Notes under the pieces: generated by a model
Seen by the model: the letters and a program-made list of their open reading frames with translations, nothing else
What the model was told of the DNA's origin: nothing
Databases searched by the model: none
Made by a program: the position numbers and the translations under genes
NCBI GenBank assembly: GCA_019509685.1
Contig: JAEKLU010000270.1
Coordinates: forward strand, 1 to 13,463
Direction: 5' to 3'
Length of the DNA stretch: 13,463 bases
DNA from: Mesorhizobium sp.
GTDB taxonomy: Bacteria; Pseudomonadota; Alphaproteobacteria; Rhizobiales; Rhizobiaceae
Shown here: in pieces, positions 7,191 through 13,463 of the stretch
How positions within the stretch are numbered: position 1 is the first letter of the stretch
How the letters are laid out: the number at the start of each line of letters is the position of its first letter

Positions 7191-8621
7191 TCATCGCGCG
7201 ACCGGCAGCTCCATGCGCACATGCGCGCCCCGCCATGAGCCATCCAAAATCCTGACAGTGCCGCCATGCAGTTCGGCGATCTGCCGGGCAAGGTTGAGGC
7301 CGAGGCCGGCGCCGCGCGATTGCGGCTGCAGGCGGTAGAAGGGCTGGAAGACGTTCTCGCGCTCCGGCGGCGGAATGCCGGGGCCTTCGTCGCGCACCTC
7401 GAGGCCACCGCTGTCGTCGACGGCGACCGTGATCGTGCCGGCGCCGCCGCCGTGATCGATGGCGTTGCGCACCAGGTTCGCCAGCGCCCGTTCGATCTGC
7501 GAGCCGTTCGCCAGGATTTCGACCTTGCCCCGCGGCGGCTCGAAGGCGAGGTCGTAGCCGGCCTCGATCGCCAGCGGCGCGAAGTCGGCGGTCACCCGGC
7601 GGCCAAGCTCGTTCAGGTCGACGCTGAGCCGCTCGTCGCCCGGCCGCTCGAGCATCTGATGGTCGAGCAATTGCTGAGCAAGATGCGACAGGCGCTCGAT
7701 GTCCAACAGCAGGCGTTCGCTTTCCGGCTCTTTCGTCAGCAGTTCCGCCCGGGTGCGCAGGATGGCGATCGGCGTGCGCAATTCATGCGCGGCGTCGGTC
7801 AGGAAGCGGTTGTGCTGGTCGTAGCCATGGGCGAGGCGCGTCAGTGTCTGGTTGAAGGCCTGCACCAGCGGCGCGATCTCCTGCGGCACGCGCTGGACCG
7901 GCAGCTGCATGCCGCGCGTGTTGATGTCGATGCGCGCGGCCTGGTCGGCCGTCTCGACCAGCCCGGCGAAGGACCTGCGCACCACCGCCGGCGTCGTCAC
8001 CAGCGTGGCGAGCCCCATGACCAGGACGATCGGCAGCACCAGCGTCAGGACGATCAGCGAAAGCGCCGGCAGCGCGCGCTGCCAGTTGCGGCTGCCGTCC
8101 GGATTGCGGGCGACATCGACGGTTGCCGAGATACTGAGTTCCAGCCCGTCGGTCTGTTCGCGCGACGAGCGGGTCGAGGTGATGATCTGGACCGGGCCGG
8201 CCTCGGTCGTGGTGTTTTCGACAAACGCTTCCGGCCGCATGTCGTCGCGTTTGAGGTCGAGAGTCGCGCTATCGACCGCATCGAGCAACGCACCGGGCGT
8301 GCCACTATAGACTTCCGGCACCGTGCCTGCGCGCACACTCTGACCTGTTTTGTCGCGGACGATGTACCAGACATGCGGGAAGCTTTCGCGGAACTCGTGC
8401 AATTCCTGCGTTTCGCGCACCACCAGCCTGCCGTCCGGGTCGCGGTCGACGGCGCCTTTCAGCGCGGCAACGGCGGCCTCGTTGTCGACCAGCAGCGTCG
8501 GGTTGGCGATCCAGAGTGCCGCGGCGCAGAGCGCGATGAATATGGCAAGCATGGCCGCCTGCAAAAACACCAGCCGCCGCACCAGCACCCATTGCAGCGA
8601 ACGCGGCCGCCACCGCCTCAT
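7191..8621 (-). CDS. Two-component sensor histidine kinase
   Basis: The 476-residue protein has a first membrane segment at about residues 17-39, a periplasmic domain of about 140 residues, and a second membrane segment at about 183-208. A HAMP-like linker follows, then HisKA with the phosphoacceptor His279 in AHELRTP. The HATPase region has N-box LANLVRNAIDH (381-390), G1 DEGPGIP (411-417), F-box FQPFYR (425-430) and G2 GAGLGL (437-442). All catalytic motifs are intact, so it should be active. It senses a periplasmic or membrane signal and phosphorylates the partner regulator encoded just upstream. The periplasmic domain is not one I recognise, so the stimulus is unknown. Its ATG overlaps the regulator stop as ATGA, so the two are co-translated. 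The layout matches the QseC/TctE/PhoQ-like EnvZ-family kinases. Confidence 0.94.
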   Translation of the reverse strand: MRRWRPRSLQWVLVRRLVFLQAAMLAIFIALCAAALWIANPTLLVDNEAAVAALKGAVDRDPDGRLVVRETQELHEFRESFPHVWYIVRDKTGQSVRAGTVPEVYSGTPGALLDAVDSATLDLKRDDMRPEAFVENTTTEAGPVQIITSTRSSREQTDGLELSISATVDVARNPDGSRNWQRALPALSLIVLTLVLPIVLVMGLATLVTTPAVVRRSFAGLVETADQAARIDINTRGMQLPVQRVPQEIAPLVQAFNQTLTRLAHGYDQHNRFLTDAAHELRTPIAILRTRAELLTKEPESERLLLDIERLSHLAQQLLDHQMLERPGDERLSVDLNELGRRVTADFAPLAIEAGYDLAFEPPRGKVEILANGSQIERALANLVRNAIDHGGGAGTITVAVDDSGGLEVRDEGPGIPPPERENVFQPFYRLQPQSRGAGLGLNLARQIAELHGGTVRILDGSWRGAHVRMELPVAR

Positions 8622-9292
8622 GGCAGGGCTCTGAGCAGGTAGCCGATGTTGCGGATGGCGCGGATCTCGATGCCGGTGCCAGCCTCTTCCAGCTTGCGGC
8701 GCAGTCTCGAAATATGCGCATCGAGCGCGTTGGAGCCGATCTCGTCGTCCAGCGCGTAGACGGCGTCTTCGAGCGTCCGGCGCATGACGGCGCGGCCGGG
8801 ACGGCGGATCAGCGTTTCCAGCACCAGCCGTTCGCGCCGCGGCAAGTCGAGCGCCTTGTCGTCCACCAAAGCCTCGCGCTCGCGGAAGTCATAGACAAGG
8901 CGGCCGACCTCGCTGCGGTCGGCGCGCAAGGTGAACTGGCGCCGGTGGAGCGCGAGCAGCCGCGCCACCAGCTCCTCGGTGGCGAAGGGTTTGACCATAT
9001 AGTCGTCGGCGCCGGCATTCAGCCCGGTGACACGGTCATTGAGCCCGGCCAACGCCGTCAGCGCAATCACCGGCGTGTCGATATCCATGGCGCGCAGGCG
9101 CGGGAGGAGGTCGAGTCCTTCGCCGTCGGGCAGGCGGCGATCGAGCACGATCGCATCATGGCTGCCAAGCCTGGCCATGATCTCGGCGTCGGCCAGCGTC
9201 GCGGTCCGGTCCACGACAAAATCCTGCCGCTCCAGCGCGGTCTTGAGCACCGACGCCATTTCCGGCTCGTCCTCGATCAGCAGGATGCGCAT
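8618..9292 (-). CDS. OmpR/PhoB-family response regulator
   Basis: The 224-residue protein starts MRILLIEDEPEMASVLKTAL. The receiver domain (residues 1-115) has acidic residues Glu7/Asp8, phosphoacceptor Asp51 (VLDRRLPDGEG), Thr79 and Lys101 (MVKPF). The C-terminal winged helix (about 125-224) has the OmpR/PhoB look, with LPRRERLVLETLIRRPGRAV and SNALDAHISRLRRKLE. The start at 9292 is chosen because the receiver begins there and GGAGA lies 9 bases upstream; a 61-codon upstream extension in the same frame has no homologous look. It is phosphorylated by the kinase encoded in the 4-base overlapping next gene and then binds DNA as a dimer. Targets are unknown; the neighbouring lipoprotein and porin genes on the same strand are natural candidates by position only. 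Confidence 0.94.
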   Translation of the reverse strand: MRILLIEDEPEMASVLKTALERQDFVVDRTATLADAEIMARLGSHDAIVLDRRLPDGEGLDLLPRLRAMDIDTPVIALTALAGLNDRVTGLNAGADDYMVKPFATEELVARLLALHRRQFTLRADRSEVGRLVYDFREREALVDDKALDLPRRERLVLETLIRRPGRAVMRRTLEDAVYALDDEIGSNALDAHISRLRRKLEEAGTGIEIRAIRNIGYLLRALP

Positions 9293-9390
9293 TCCAGGTC
9301 TCCGTCGGCACGGCGGTGGCGCCGCGCGGTCAGGTCGCGGTAGAGCCCCGACCGGCGCTGTGCAAGAGCCAGCCGGCCATTGCGATTGCC

Positions 9391-9831
9391 TTACTCGCAT
9401 TCCAGTTTCGGCTTGCGGAAATTGGTGATGAACCAGCGGCCGCCCGAGGACCGGGCGTAGAAGGTGTAGAAACACTCTTGCCGTTCGACATAGCCGGGCG
9501 TTTCGGTCACCTCATATTCGGTGCCGTGCTTGGTGCGGCGCGCCTCGCCGCTCGAGCTTCCCGAGACCACATTGGTGGAGACCTTGCGCCACTGATAGGC
9601 GCGCTCGCCCTGGCTGAGCTCGACCACGGTGGTCGGCGGCCCGTAGTCGAGCACGACGGATTCGACCGGTTGTCCGACATAGTTCTTCATGATGTCGGAG
9701 GCGCAGGCGGACAGGCCGATGACCGCTATCGCCAAAGCAATTCCAGGAAAAGTGCGTAGCGGTTTTCCGTCCGGAATTGCGTAACAGCAGGCTTTCAGGG
9801 CCGGGTTCCGGCCCTTCGTTGACATGAGCAT
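9391..9831 (-). CDS. Putative outer-membrane lipoprotein with repeat-derived signal region
   Basis: The 146-residue reading frame has a lipobox LSAC with Cys43 after the hydrophobic stretch FPGIALAIAVIG. The mature part includes MKNYVGQPVESVVLDYGPP, then an LSQGERAYQWRK stretch, and ends FITNFRKPKLECE. The pattern of an early YVGQ segment followed by a YG-P turn and a Y-x-W strand faintly recalls SmpA/BamE-like lipoproteins, but I do not claim that family. Residues 17-32 are encoded by a palindromic repeat element (9737-9780), so the signal peptide start is partly repeat-derived. ATG at 9831 has GGGG about 9 bases upstream. The long, cysteine-containing n-region (two Cys at 15-16) is unusual, and a start inside the repeat is possible. 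It follows the porin gene and precedes the response regulator by 98 bases, all on the same strand. Confidence 0.72.
   Translation of the reverse strand: MLMSTKGRNPALKACCYAIPDGKPLRTFPGIALAIAVIGLSACASDIMKNYVGQPVESVVLDYGPPTTVVELSQGERAYQWRKVSTNVVSGSSSGEARRTKHGTEYEVTETPGYVERQECFYTFYARSSGGRWFITNFRKPKLECE
9737..9780 (-). repeat. Palindromic repeat, family 3, copy b, inside a coding region
   Basis: Ends GCAATTCCAG (9737-9746) and CCGGAATTGC (9771-9780) match as inverted repeats at 9 of 10 positions. Between them are GGAAAAGTGCG and GGTTTTCC, a second complementary pair. On the minus strand it begins GCAATTCCGGACGG, identical to the start of the element at 3980, so the two are one family. It lies in frame within the lipoprotein gene and encodes residues 17-32 (YAIPDGKPLRTFPGIA, counting the flanking bases). 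Confidence 0.8.
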
Positions 9832-9912
9832 GATCTGATTCCCCGGGGATGTGCCTCGGCCAGCTAGGCCACGAAAATTGCCTCGACATTACGCGAGCCG
9901 GCATGGAGAGGT

Positions 9913-9976
9913 GGAGAAAGGCAGTTTCCCGCGGTGGAGATCGGCGGGGTCGGGCCGCCGCGGGAAACTGCTCTCC
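9913..9976. repeat. Large imperfect hairpin between porin and lipoprotein genes
   Basis: Perfect 14-base arms GCAGTTTCCCGCGG (9921-9934) and CCGCGGGAAACTGC (9958-9971) are separated by 23 bases. Outside them GGAGA (9913-9917) can pair with TCTCC (9972-9976) across a 3-base bulge. It looks like another dispersed palindrome of the rhizobial type; there is no second copy in this window to confirm that. It lies in the porin-lipoprotein spacer, on the 3' side of the porin message. Confidence 0.7.
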
Positions 9977-9994
9977 GACGACCAGGATTTTTCC

Positions 9995-10048
9995 TGATGC
10001 ATTGTCGTTATCCCAGAACCGCTGCGCACTTCTGGGTGGCATGCATCA
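9995..10048. repeat. Palindromic intergenic repeat, family 1, copy b
   Basis: A 54-base element with ends TGATGCAT / ATGCATCA and inner CCCAGAA / TTCTGGG. It has the same length and plan as the copy at 1080-1133. The core CGCACTT is shared with other elements in the window. It lies 9 bases from the family 2 element at 10058, giving a tandem of two unlike palindromes. Confidence 0.8.
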
Positions 10049-10057
10049 GGTAAGTTG

Positions 10058-10106
10058 GAGCATGATCTTCTCCGAAAACCGGTTCCCACTTTTCGGGATC
10101 ATGCTC
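10058..10106. repeat. Palindromic intergenic repeat, family 2, touching the porin stop codon
   Basis: Perfect 10-base ends GAGCATGATC (10058-10067) and GATCATGCTC (10097-10106) enclose a second perfect pair CCGAAAA (10072-10078) / TTTTCGG (10090-10096). From memory, this GAGCATGATC...GATCATGCTC form is among the commonest short palindromes in mesorhizobial genomes. The porin stop TAG (minus strand, 10108-10106) ends on the outermost base of the element, so the hairpin starts directly at the end of translation. It could act as a 3' stabiliser or terminator. Confidence 0.85.
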
Positions 10107-10717
10107 TAGAACCGGTAGTTGAGACCGGCCTTCAGTTCCTGGCTGCCTATACCGGTCTTCGCTTTGCCGAAGGCCGATCTCGTCTCCACGTTAGGCGTGC
10201 GGATATAGTCGTATTCGATCTTGGCCGAGAGACCGCCGGCGAAAGCCTGCTCGACGCCGCCGCCGACCAGATAGCCAAGCTTGCGGCTGTCGGTGTCGCG
10301 CACGCCGGAACCCTTGTCGAACGTGGTCATGGCAACGCCAGCGGTGCCGAAGACCAGCGTCTGGTCGAAAGCGAGGCCCGCCTTGGCCTTGGCGGCGGCG
10401 CGCCACTTCTCCTTGATCTTGCCGCCTTGGACATTGTGCTCGGCGCCGCCGAGATAGGAGCCTTCGAGCTCGGCGCCGAACACGGCCGGGCCGGTCTGGA
10501 AGTAGTAGCCGGCCTGCGCGCCGCCGCTCCAGCCGTTCCTGCCGGCAAACGGATTGGGCATCTTGGTGAAGGCCGTTCCACCGTGAACGCCGACATAGGC
10601 GCCGCTCCACTGGAAAGCCGGCGGATCGTTGTAGGCGGGCGCGAGGTCCGCGGCCATCGCCGCGCCGTTGAGAAAGGCAAAGGCCACGGCCAGGGCAATC
10701 TTGGTTCCTGAAAACAC
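10106..10717 (-). CDS. Outer-membrane beta-barrel protein, Omp25/Omp31 (RopB) type small porin
   Basis: The 203-residue protein has a signal peptide (MFSGTKIALAVAFAFLNGAA, cleaved near residue 22 after AMA). Its mature start ADLAPAYNDPP leads into FQWSGAYVGVHGG, the typical opening of the Rhizobiales Omp25/Omp31/RopB family. Alternating strands follow, for example AQAGYYFQTGPAVFGAELEG and SAKIEYDYIRTPN. It ends AGLNYRF, an outer-membrane C-terminal signature with terminal Phe that the assembly machinery recognises. It should form an eight-strand barrel in the outer membrane. The start is taken as GTG at 10717 because GGAG lies 8 bases upstream; another GTG six codons earlier (10735) lacks a good site. 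No other gene is upstream on this strand, so the promoter should lie in 10718-11000. The stop codon touches a palindromic repeat. Confidence 0.88.
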   Translation of the reverse strand: MFSGTKIALAVAFAFLNGAAMAADLAPAYNDPPAFQWSGAYVGVHGGTAFTKMPNPFAGRNGWSGGAQAGYYFQTGPAVFGAELEGSYLGGAEHNVQGGKIKEKWRAAAKAKAGLAFDQTLVFGTAGVAMTTFDKGSGVRDTDSRKLGYLVGGGVEQAFAGGLSAKIEYDYIRTPNVETRSAFGKAKTGIGSQELKAGLNYRF

Positions 10718-11147
10718 GCTCAATACTCCAAACACACAAGGCGCAGGGCTGGACCATGCGCGGATTGACCCATGGAGCCGGCCCTGGAATGGCCGCTCCG
10801 GTTCGATCGCCTTTCACGGCAAAGGAATTGCGTGCCGAAAGGCGGCTGCCTTGCGGTCCGAACTTCCGTTGCGACACTGCTCGAAAGACCAGCCCTATCT
10901 GTCAGGCGAAAATTGCAGGCACATTGCGCGCGGCAAGAAAATGAGGATTTTTCTATTTATTTTCAGCAGTTTGTAACTTTTCTGTTTACCCAAAATTAAG
11001 CCGATCGAGGGCCGGCCTCACTCACGCGTTTCTCCTCGAAACCGACGCTTTGTTCCCGACGGCATGATCAGCATTGCTGCAATCGCCTGAGATGGATTAC
11101 AAAATGCCGGGCTTAAGGGCGCGGCGAAGCATACTGTATGCCAAGGC
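10718..11147. other. Gene-poor spacer with divergent promoters and an AT-rich block
   Basis: About 430 bases without a supported gene separate the divergent porin and glycosyltransferase genes. The block 10935-11000 is strikingly AT-rich against the GC-rich surroundings, with T-runs and TTTATTTT. It is the likeliest promoter region for one or both genes. TTGTAA with AATTAA 17 bases further on is a possible but weak plus-strand promoter near 10970-11000. If the porin promoter is also there, its leader would be about 200 bases or more, long enough to hold regulatory structure. Short reading frames here have no ribosome site or recognisable product. Confidence 0.4.
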
Positions 11148-12140
11148 ATGGGCGCCCGGCAGCAGTCGCCGCATTGGGGTACTGCTTTGCGGATTGTCTA
11201 CTTCTATTCCGATACGCATCCTTACGAAAAAGCGATCTATCCGGGCGTCGGCCCGGCTTTCGCAAGGCCGCTCGGCTGGGAAACCAGGCCGATCAGCGGC
11301 CTCGATGACGGCAATTTCGACGCCGGCGTCGTCGACAACCGCTTGGAGGATGGAGATTTAACCCGCCTCAAGCGCTATCTCGCCCTTCCCGCGGAGGGCC
11401 GGTCGGCGATCTTCTTTCGGGTCAGCGACCCCGACATGCCGGACTCGACCAACCCCAACACGAGGTTCATCTTCGACTGCGCAGATATTGGCGGCGTCCA
11501 TTACGCCACGACCTACGATCCGGAAGGCGCGTTCCTGGCATTCACCCGGCGGCTCAAGGCATCCCGCATCATCCGCCTTCCATATGCTTACGATTCTTCG
11601 CGAGAGGTCGACTTCCCCTTGTCAGGCCGCAGCCGCCGGCTCTTCCTGTCGGGCAGCAATTCCAGTACCCTCTATCCGACCCGCTACGGCTTGCGCCGCA
11701 AGCGGCGCTGGTCGCCGTTGCTGAGATACCTTGTCTATGATCTGAAGCATCCCGGCTATCCCGAGCACGGCAAGGCGCCAGGGCACGACATCACTCATGA
11801 CCGTTTTGTCGCCCTTGCGGCGCGCTTCACGCATTTCTTCCTGTGCGGCGCCCGTTTCAATGTCGAGCTGATGAAGTATGTCGAGTGTGCTTATGCCGGC
11901 TCCGTGCCCGTCGGCGTGCCGGCGAATTCGCTCAGCATGGCTGCAAAGAAATGCTTTCGCCCTTACACGGCGCGCACATTCGACCTGATTGGCGATCTTC
12001 GCCAGCCGATCGGCAAGCTTGCGGAACGGGCCGCGGCCTATCGCACTGCCATGCGCGAATTACGGTCTCCCGCCAAGGTGATCGACGATTTCATCGCGCA
12101 GGCCAATTCAGCGGGCATCGGCGGGGGGCCAGCCGCATGA
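11148..12140 (+). CDS. Putative glycosyltransferase (GT-B-like)
   Basis: The 330-residue product contains an N-terminal strand LRIVYFYSDTHPYEKAIYPG and a GVHYATTYDPEG segment. A C-terminal motif KYVECAYAGSVPVG (residues 243-256) follows FTHFFLCGARFN. The motif resembles the acidic donor-binding segment of GT-B glycosyltransferases, in which the Glu contacts the nucleotide sugar. No membrane segment or signal is seen, so it is likely cytoplasmic or peripheral. I give the ATG at 11148, but TTG at 11187 (protein MRIVYFYSD..., 317 residues) is at least as plausible because GGGG lies 7 bases before it and the fold starts there. The stop overlaps the next gene as ATGA. The pair probably adds sugars to a surface polysaccharide or lipopolysaccharide; acceptor and donor are unknown. 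Confidence 0.7.
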   Translation: MGARQQSPHWGTALRIVYFYSDTHPYEKAIYPGVGPAFARPLGWETRPISGLDDGNFDAGVVDNRLEDGDLTRLKRYLALPAEGRSAIFFRVSDPDMPDSTNPNTRFIFDCADIGGVHYATTYDPEGAFLAFTRRLKASRIIRLPYAYDSSREVDFPLSGRSRRLFLSGSNSSTLYPTRYGLRRKRRWSPLLRYLVYDLKHPGYPEHGKAPGHDITHDRFVALAARFTHFFLCGARFNVELMKYVECAYAGSVPVGVPANSLSMAAKKCFRPYTARTFDLIGDLRQPIGKLAERAAAYRTAMRELRSPAKVIDDFIAQANSAGIGGGPAA

Positions 12141-12934
12141 CGTCCATGGAGCCTGTCGTCAACGCGCTTTGGATCGGTGATGCGCTTGACGACACCAACG
12201 CCGCCTGCCTGCGCTCCTTTGCGCTGGCGGGTCACCGTGTGCTCCTTCACTGCTACGGCGCTCCGCGCAATGTACCGTCGGATGTTGAGGTCTTCGACGC
12301 ATCGGCGCTGATGCCGAAGGATCGGATCGTCTATTACAAGGAGAACGGCAGCCCTTCCCTGTTCGCCAACCTCTATCGACTGAAGATACTGGAGGCGGGC
12401 CTGGGCGTTTATGTCGATTGCGATGTCTTCTGCCTGAAGCCGATTCCGCAAGCAGACTACATTTTCGGATACCAGACCGACACGGTGCTCAACAATGCGG
12501 TGCTGAAGCTGCCCGCCGACAGCAGTGTGCTGCGCGAGGCGCTGGCGATGACCGAGGATCCTTTTTACATCGCTCCCTGGCTCGGCGAGAAGAAGCTGCG
12601 ACGGTACCGGTTGCGCAAGGCGATCGGCCTGCCGGTCCATATTTCGCACTATGCCTGGGGCAAGCTCGGGCCGGAGGCCATTACTTACTTCGCCGGCAAG
12701 GCCAACGTCATGCATCATGCGGCACCGATCGATGTCTTCTATCCCGTCCATCATGAGCAAGTCTCGATGTTGCTCGATCCCGGCCTGTCACTGGACGATA
12801 TCGTGACGCCTCGCACGCTCTGCATCCATCTGTTCGACAAGATGCTGAAGCAGCAGATGAAAGGTCGCGCGATCCCGGTCGGGTCTCCGCTTGGCCAGAT
12901 GCTGGACCGCTGCGGATTGCCGGTCAGGTCCTGA
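12137..12934 (+). CDS. Glycosyltransferase with DXD motif (Gly_transf_sug / alpha-1,4-glycosyltransferase-like)
   Basis: The 265-residue protein has an N-terminal [20 protein letters not shown] strand region and [20 protein letters not shown]. The motif DCD (residues 94-96) in [12 protein letters not shown] is the metal- and nucleotide-sugar-binding DXD of GT-A enzymes in the capsular/Och1/alpha-1,4-galactosyltransferase sugar-binding group. A following [20 protein letters not shown] stretch matches the usual N-A-V-L-x-x-P segment. The ATG at 12137 overlaps the upstream stop by 4 bases, with a G-run 7 bases before it, so the two glycosyltransferases are translationally coupled. The same frame is open about 290 bases further upstream, but that stretch lies inside the first gene. 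It probably transfers a hexose in surface-glycan synthesis; acceptor unknown. Confidence 0.85.
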
Positions 12935-13044
12935 ACCACCGGCGCCTCGACGGACGCGGGTTGCAGCGGCGCTTGATGCTGGGCAGTTGAGCGCATATTT
13001 CTGGGCCTGCGCCCGAATCGGGCCGCTTGCACGGGAGAATGGAC

Positions 13045-13308
13045 TTGTCCGCACTGACGCGTTTTCTCGGCGACTCGCCGCTCAGGGTGTTCCTGAAGCT
13101 GCTGGTGGTCTCCTTCCTTGTCGGCCTCGTCATGCATGCCTTCGGCTGGACGCCGATGGATATCTTCGATGGCATCCGCCAGTTCTTCATCGACCTGTGG
13201 AATCTCGGCTTCCACGCCGTCGACCGTTTCCTGGGCTATATCCTGCTCGGTGCGGCGATCGTGGTGCCGGTGTTCGTCCTGCTCCGGGTCGCCAGCTACA
13301 GGAAGTAG
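13045..13308 (+). CDS. Small two-segment inner-membrane protein, DUF6460-like
   Basis: The 87-residue protein opens [20 protein letters not shown]. It has two hydrophobic segments, about residues 15-33 and 62-81 ([19 protein letters not shown]), joined by a loop with [19 protein letters not shown]. The TRFLGDSP opening and WTP-x-D turn match, from memory, the DUF6460 family of small alphaproteobacterial membrane proteins of unknown role. TTG at 13045 is preferred because GGGAG lies 7 bases upstream; an ATG two codons earlier (13039) has the same site only 1 base away. The first TAG (13306-13308) is followed at once by a second TAG, which leads into the heptamer array. It lies 110 bases after the glycosyltransferase pair and may be independent. 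Confidence 0.75.
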
Positions 13309-13310
13309 TA

Positions 13311-13459
<149 letters not shown>

Positions 13460-13463
13460 GGCT

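Noticed and set aside
9797..9815. Hairpin AGGGCCGG-GTT-CCGGCCCT as a terminator
   Set aside because: No T-run follows on either strand, and it lies within the 5' part of the lipoprotein reading frame.
13012..13024. GCCCG-AAT-CGGGC as terminator of the glycosyltransferase pair
   Set aside because: Only 5-base arms and no T-run; too weak to call.

Overview
The window looks like chromosomal DNA of an alphaproteobacterium of the order Rhizobiales, most likely Mesorhizobium or a close relative. This is a judgement from content, not a database match. The DNA is GC-rich. It carries a ChvE/GguAB sugar transporter with a divergent GbpR-type LysR regulator, an Omp25/Omp31-type small porin, and several families of short palindromic intergenic repeats that resemble those common in mesorhizobial genomes.

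Layout. (1) 1-5203, minus strand: an operon read right to left, chvE (periplasmic sugar-binding protein), gguA (double ABC ATPase), gguB (permease), gguC (FAH-like enzyme, cut by the left edge). A strong hairpin and a palindromic repeat lie between chvE and gguA, and a second repeat follows gguB. (2) 5204-5494: divergent regulatory region with two clear dyads. (3) 5495-6484, plus strand: LysR regulator of the gbpR type. (4) 6588-6914, plus strand: small protein with a twin-arginine signal and an Arg/His/Trp-rich tail, then a hairpin shared with the convergent tRNA-Gly(CCC) at 7037-7110. (5) 7191-9292, minus strand: OmpR-type response regulator and sensor kinase, with an ATGA overlap. (6) 9391-10717, minus strand: outer-membrane beta-barrel gene followed by a lipoprotein gene; the spacer between them is largely palindromic repeats. 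(7) 10718-11147: gene-poor, partly AT-rich spacer. (8) 11148-12934, plus strand: two glycosyltransferase-like genes with an ATGA overlap. (9) 13045-13308: small two-segment membrane protein of the DUF6460 kind. (10) 13311-13457: a 21-unit, 7-bp tandem array that nearly reaches the right edge.

How the genes work together. ChvE would capture an aldose in the periplasm, GguB/GguA would import it using ATP, GguC probably acts on a sugar-acid intermediate, and GbpR would control the operon from the shared spacer. The two-component pair is a separate signalling unit with an unassigned input. The porin and lipoprotein are envelope proteins, and the glycosyltransferases probably build a surface glycan.

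I see no defence island, prophage, insertion sequence, CRISPR array or clearly novel multigene system. The most unusual content is the repeats: one palindrome encodes part of a lipoprotein signal peptide, two others supply or touch the stop codons of upstream genes, and the 7-bp array has two sharply separated unit types.
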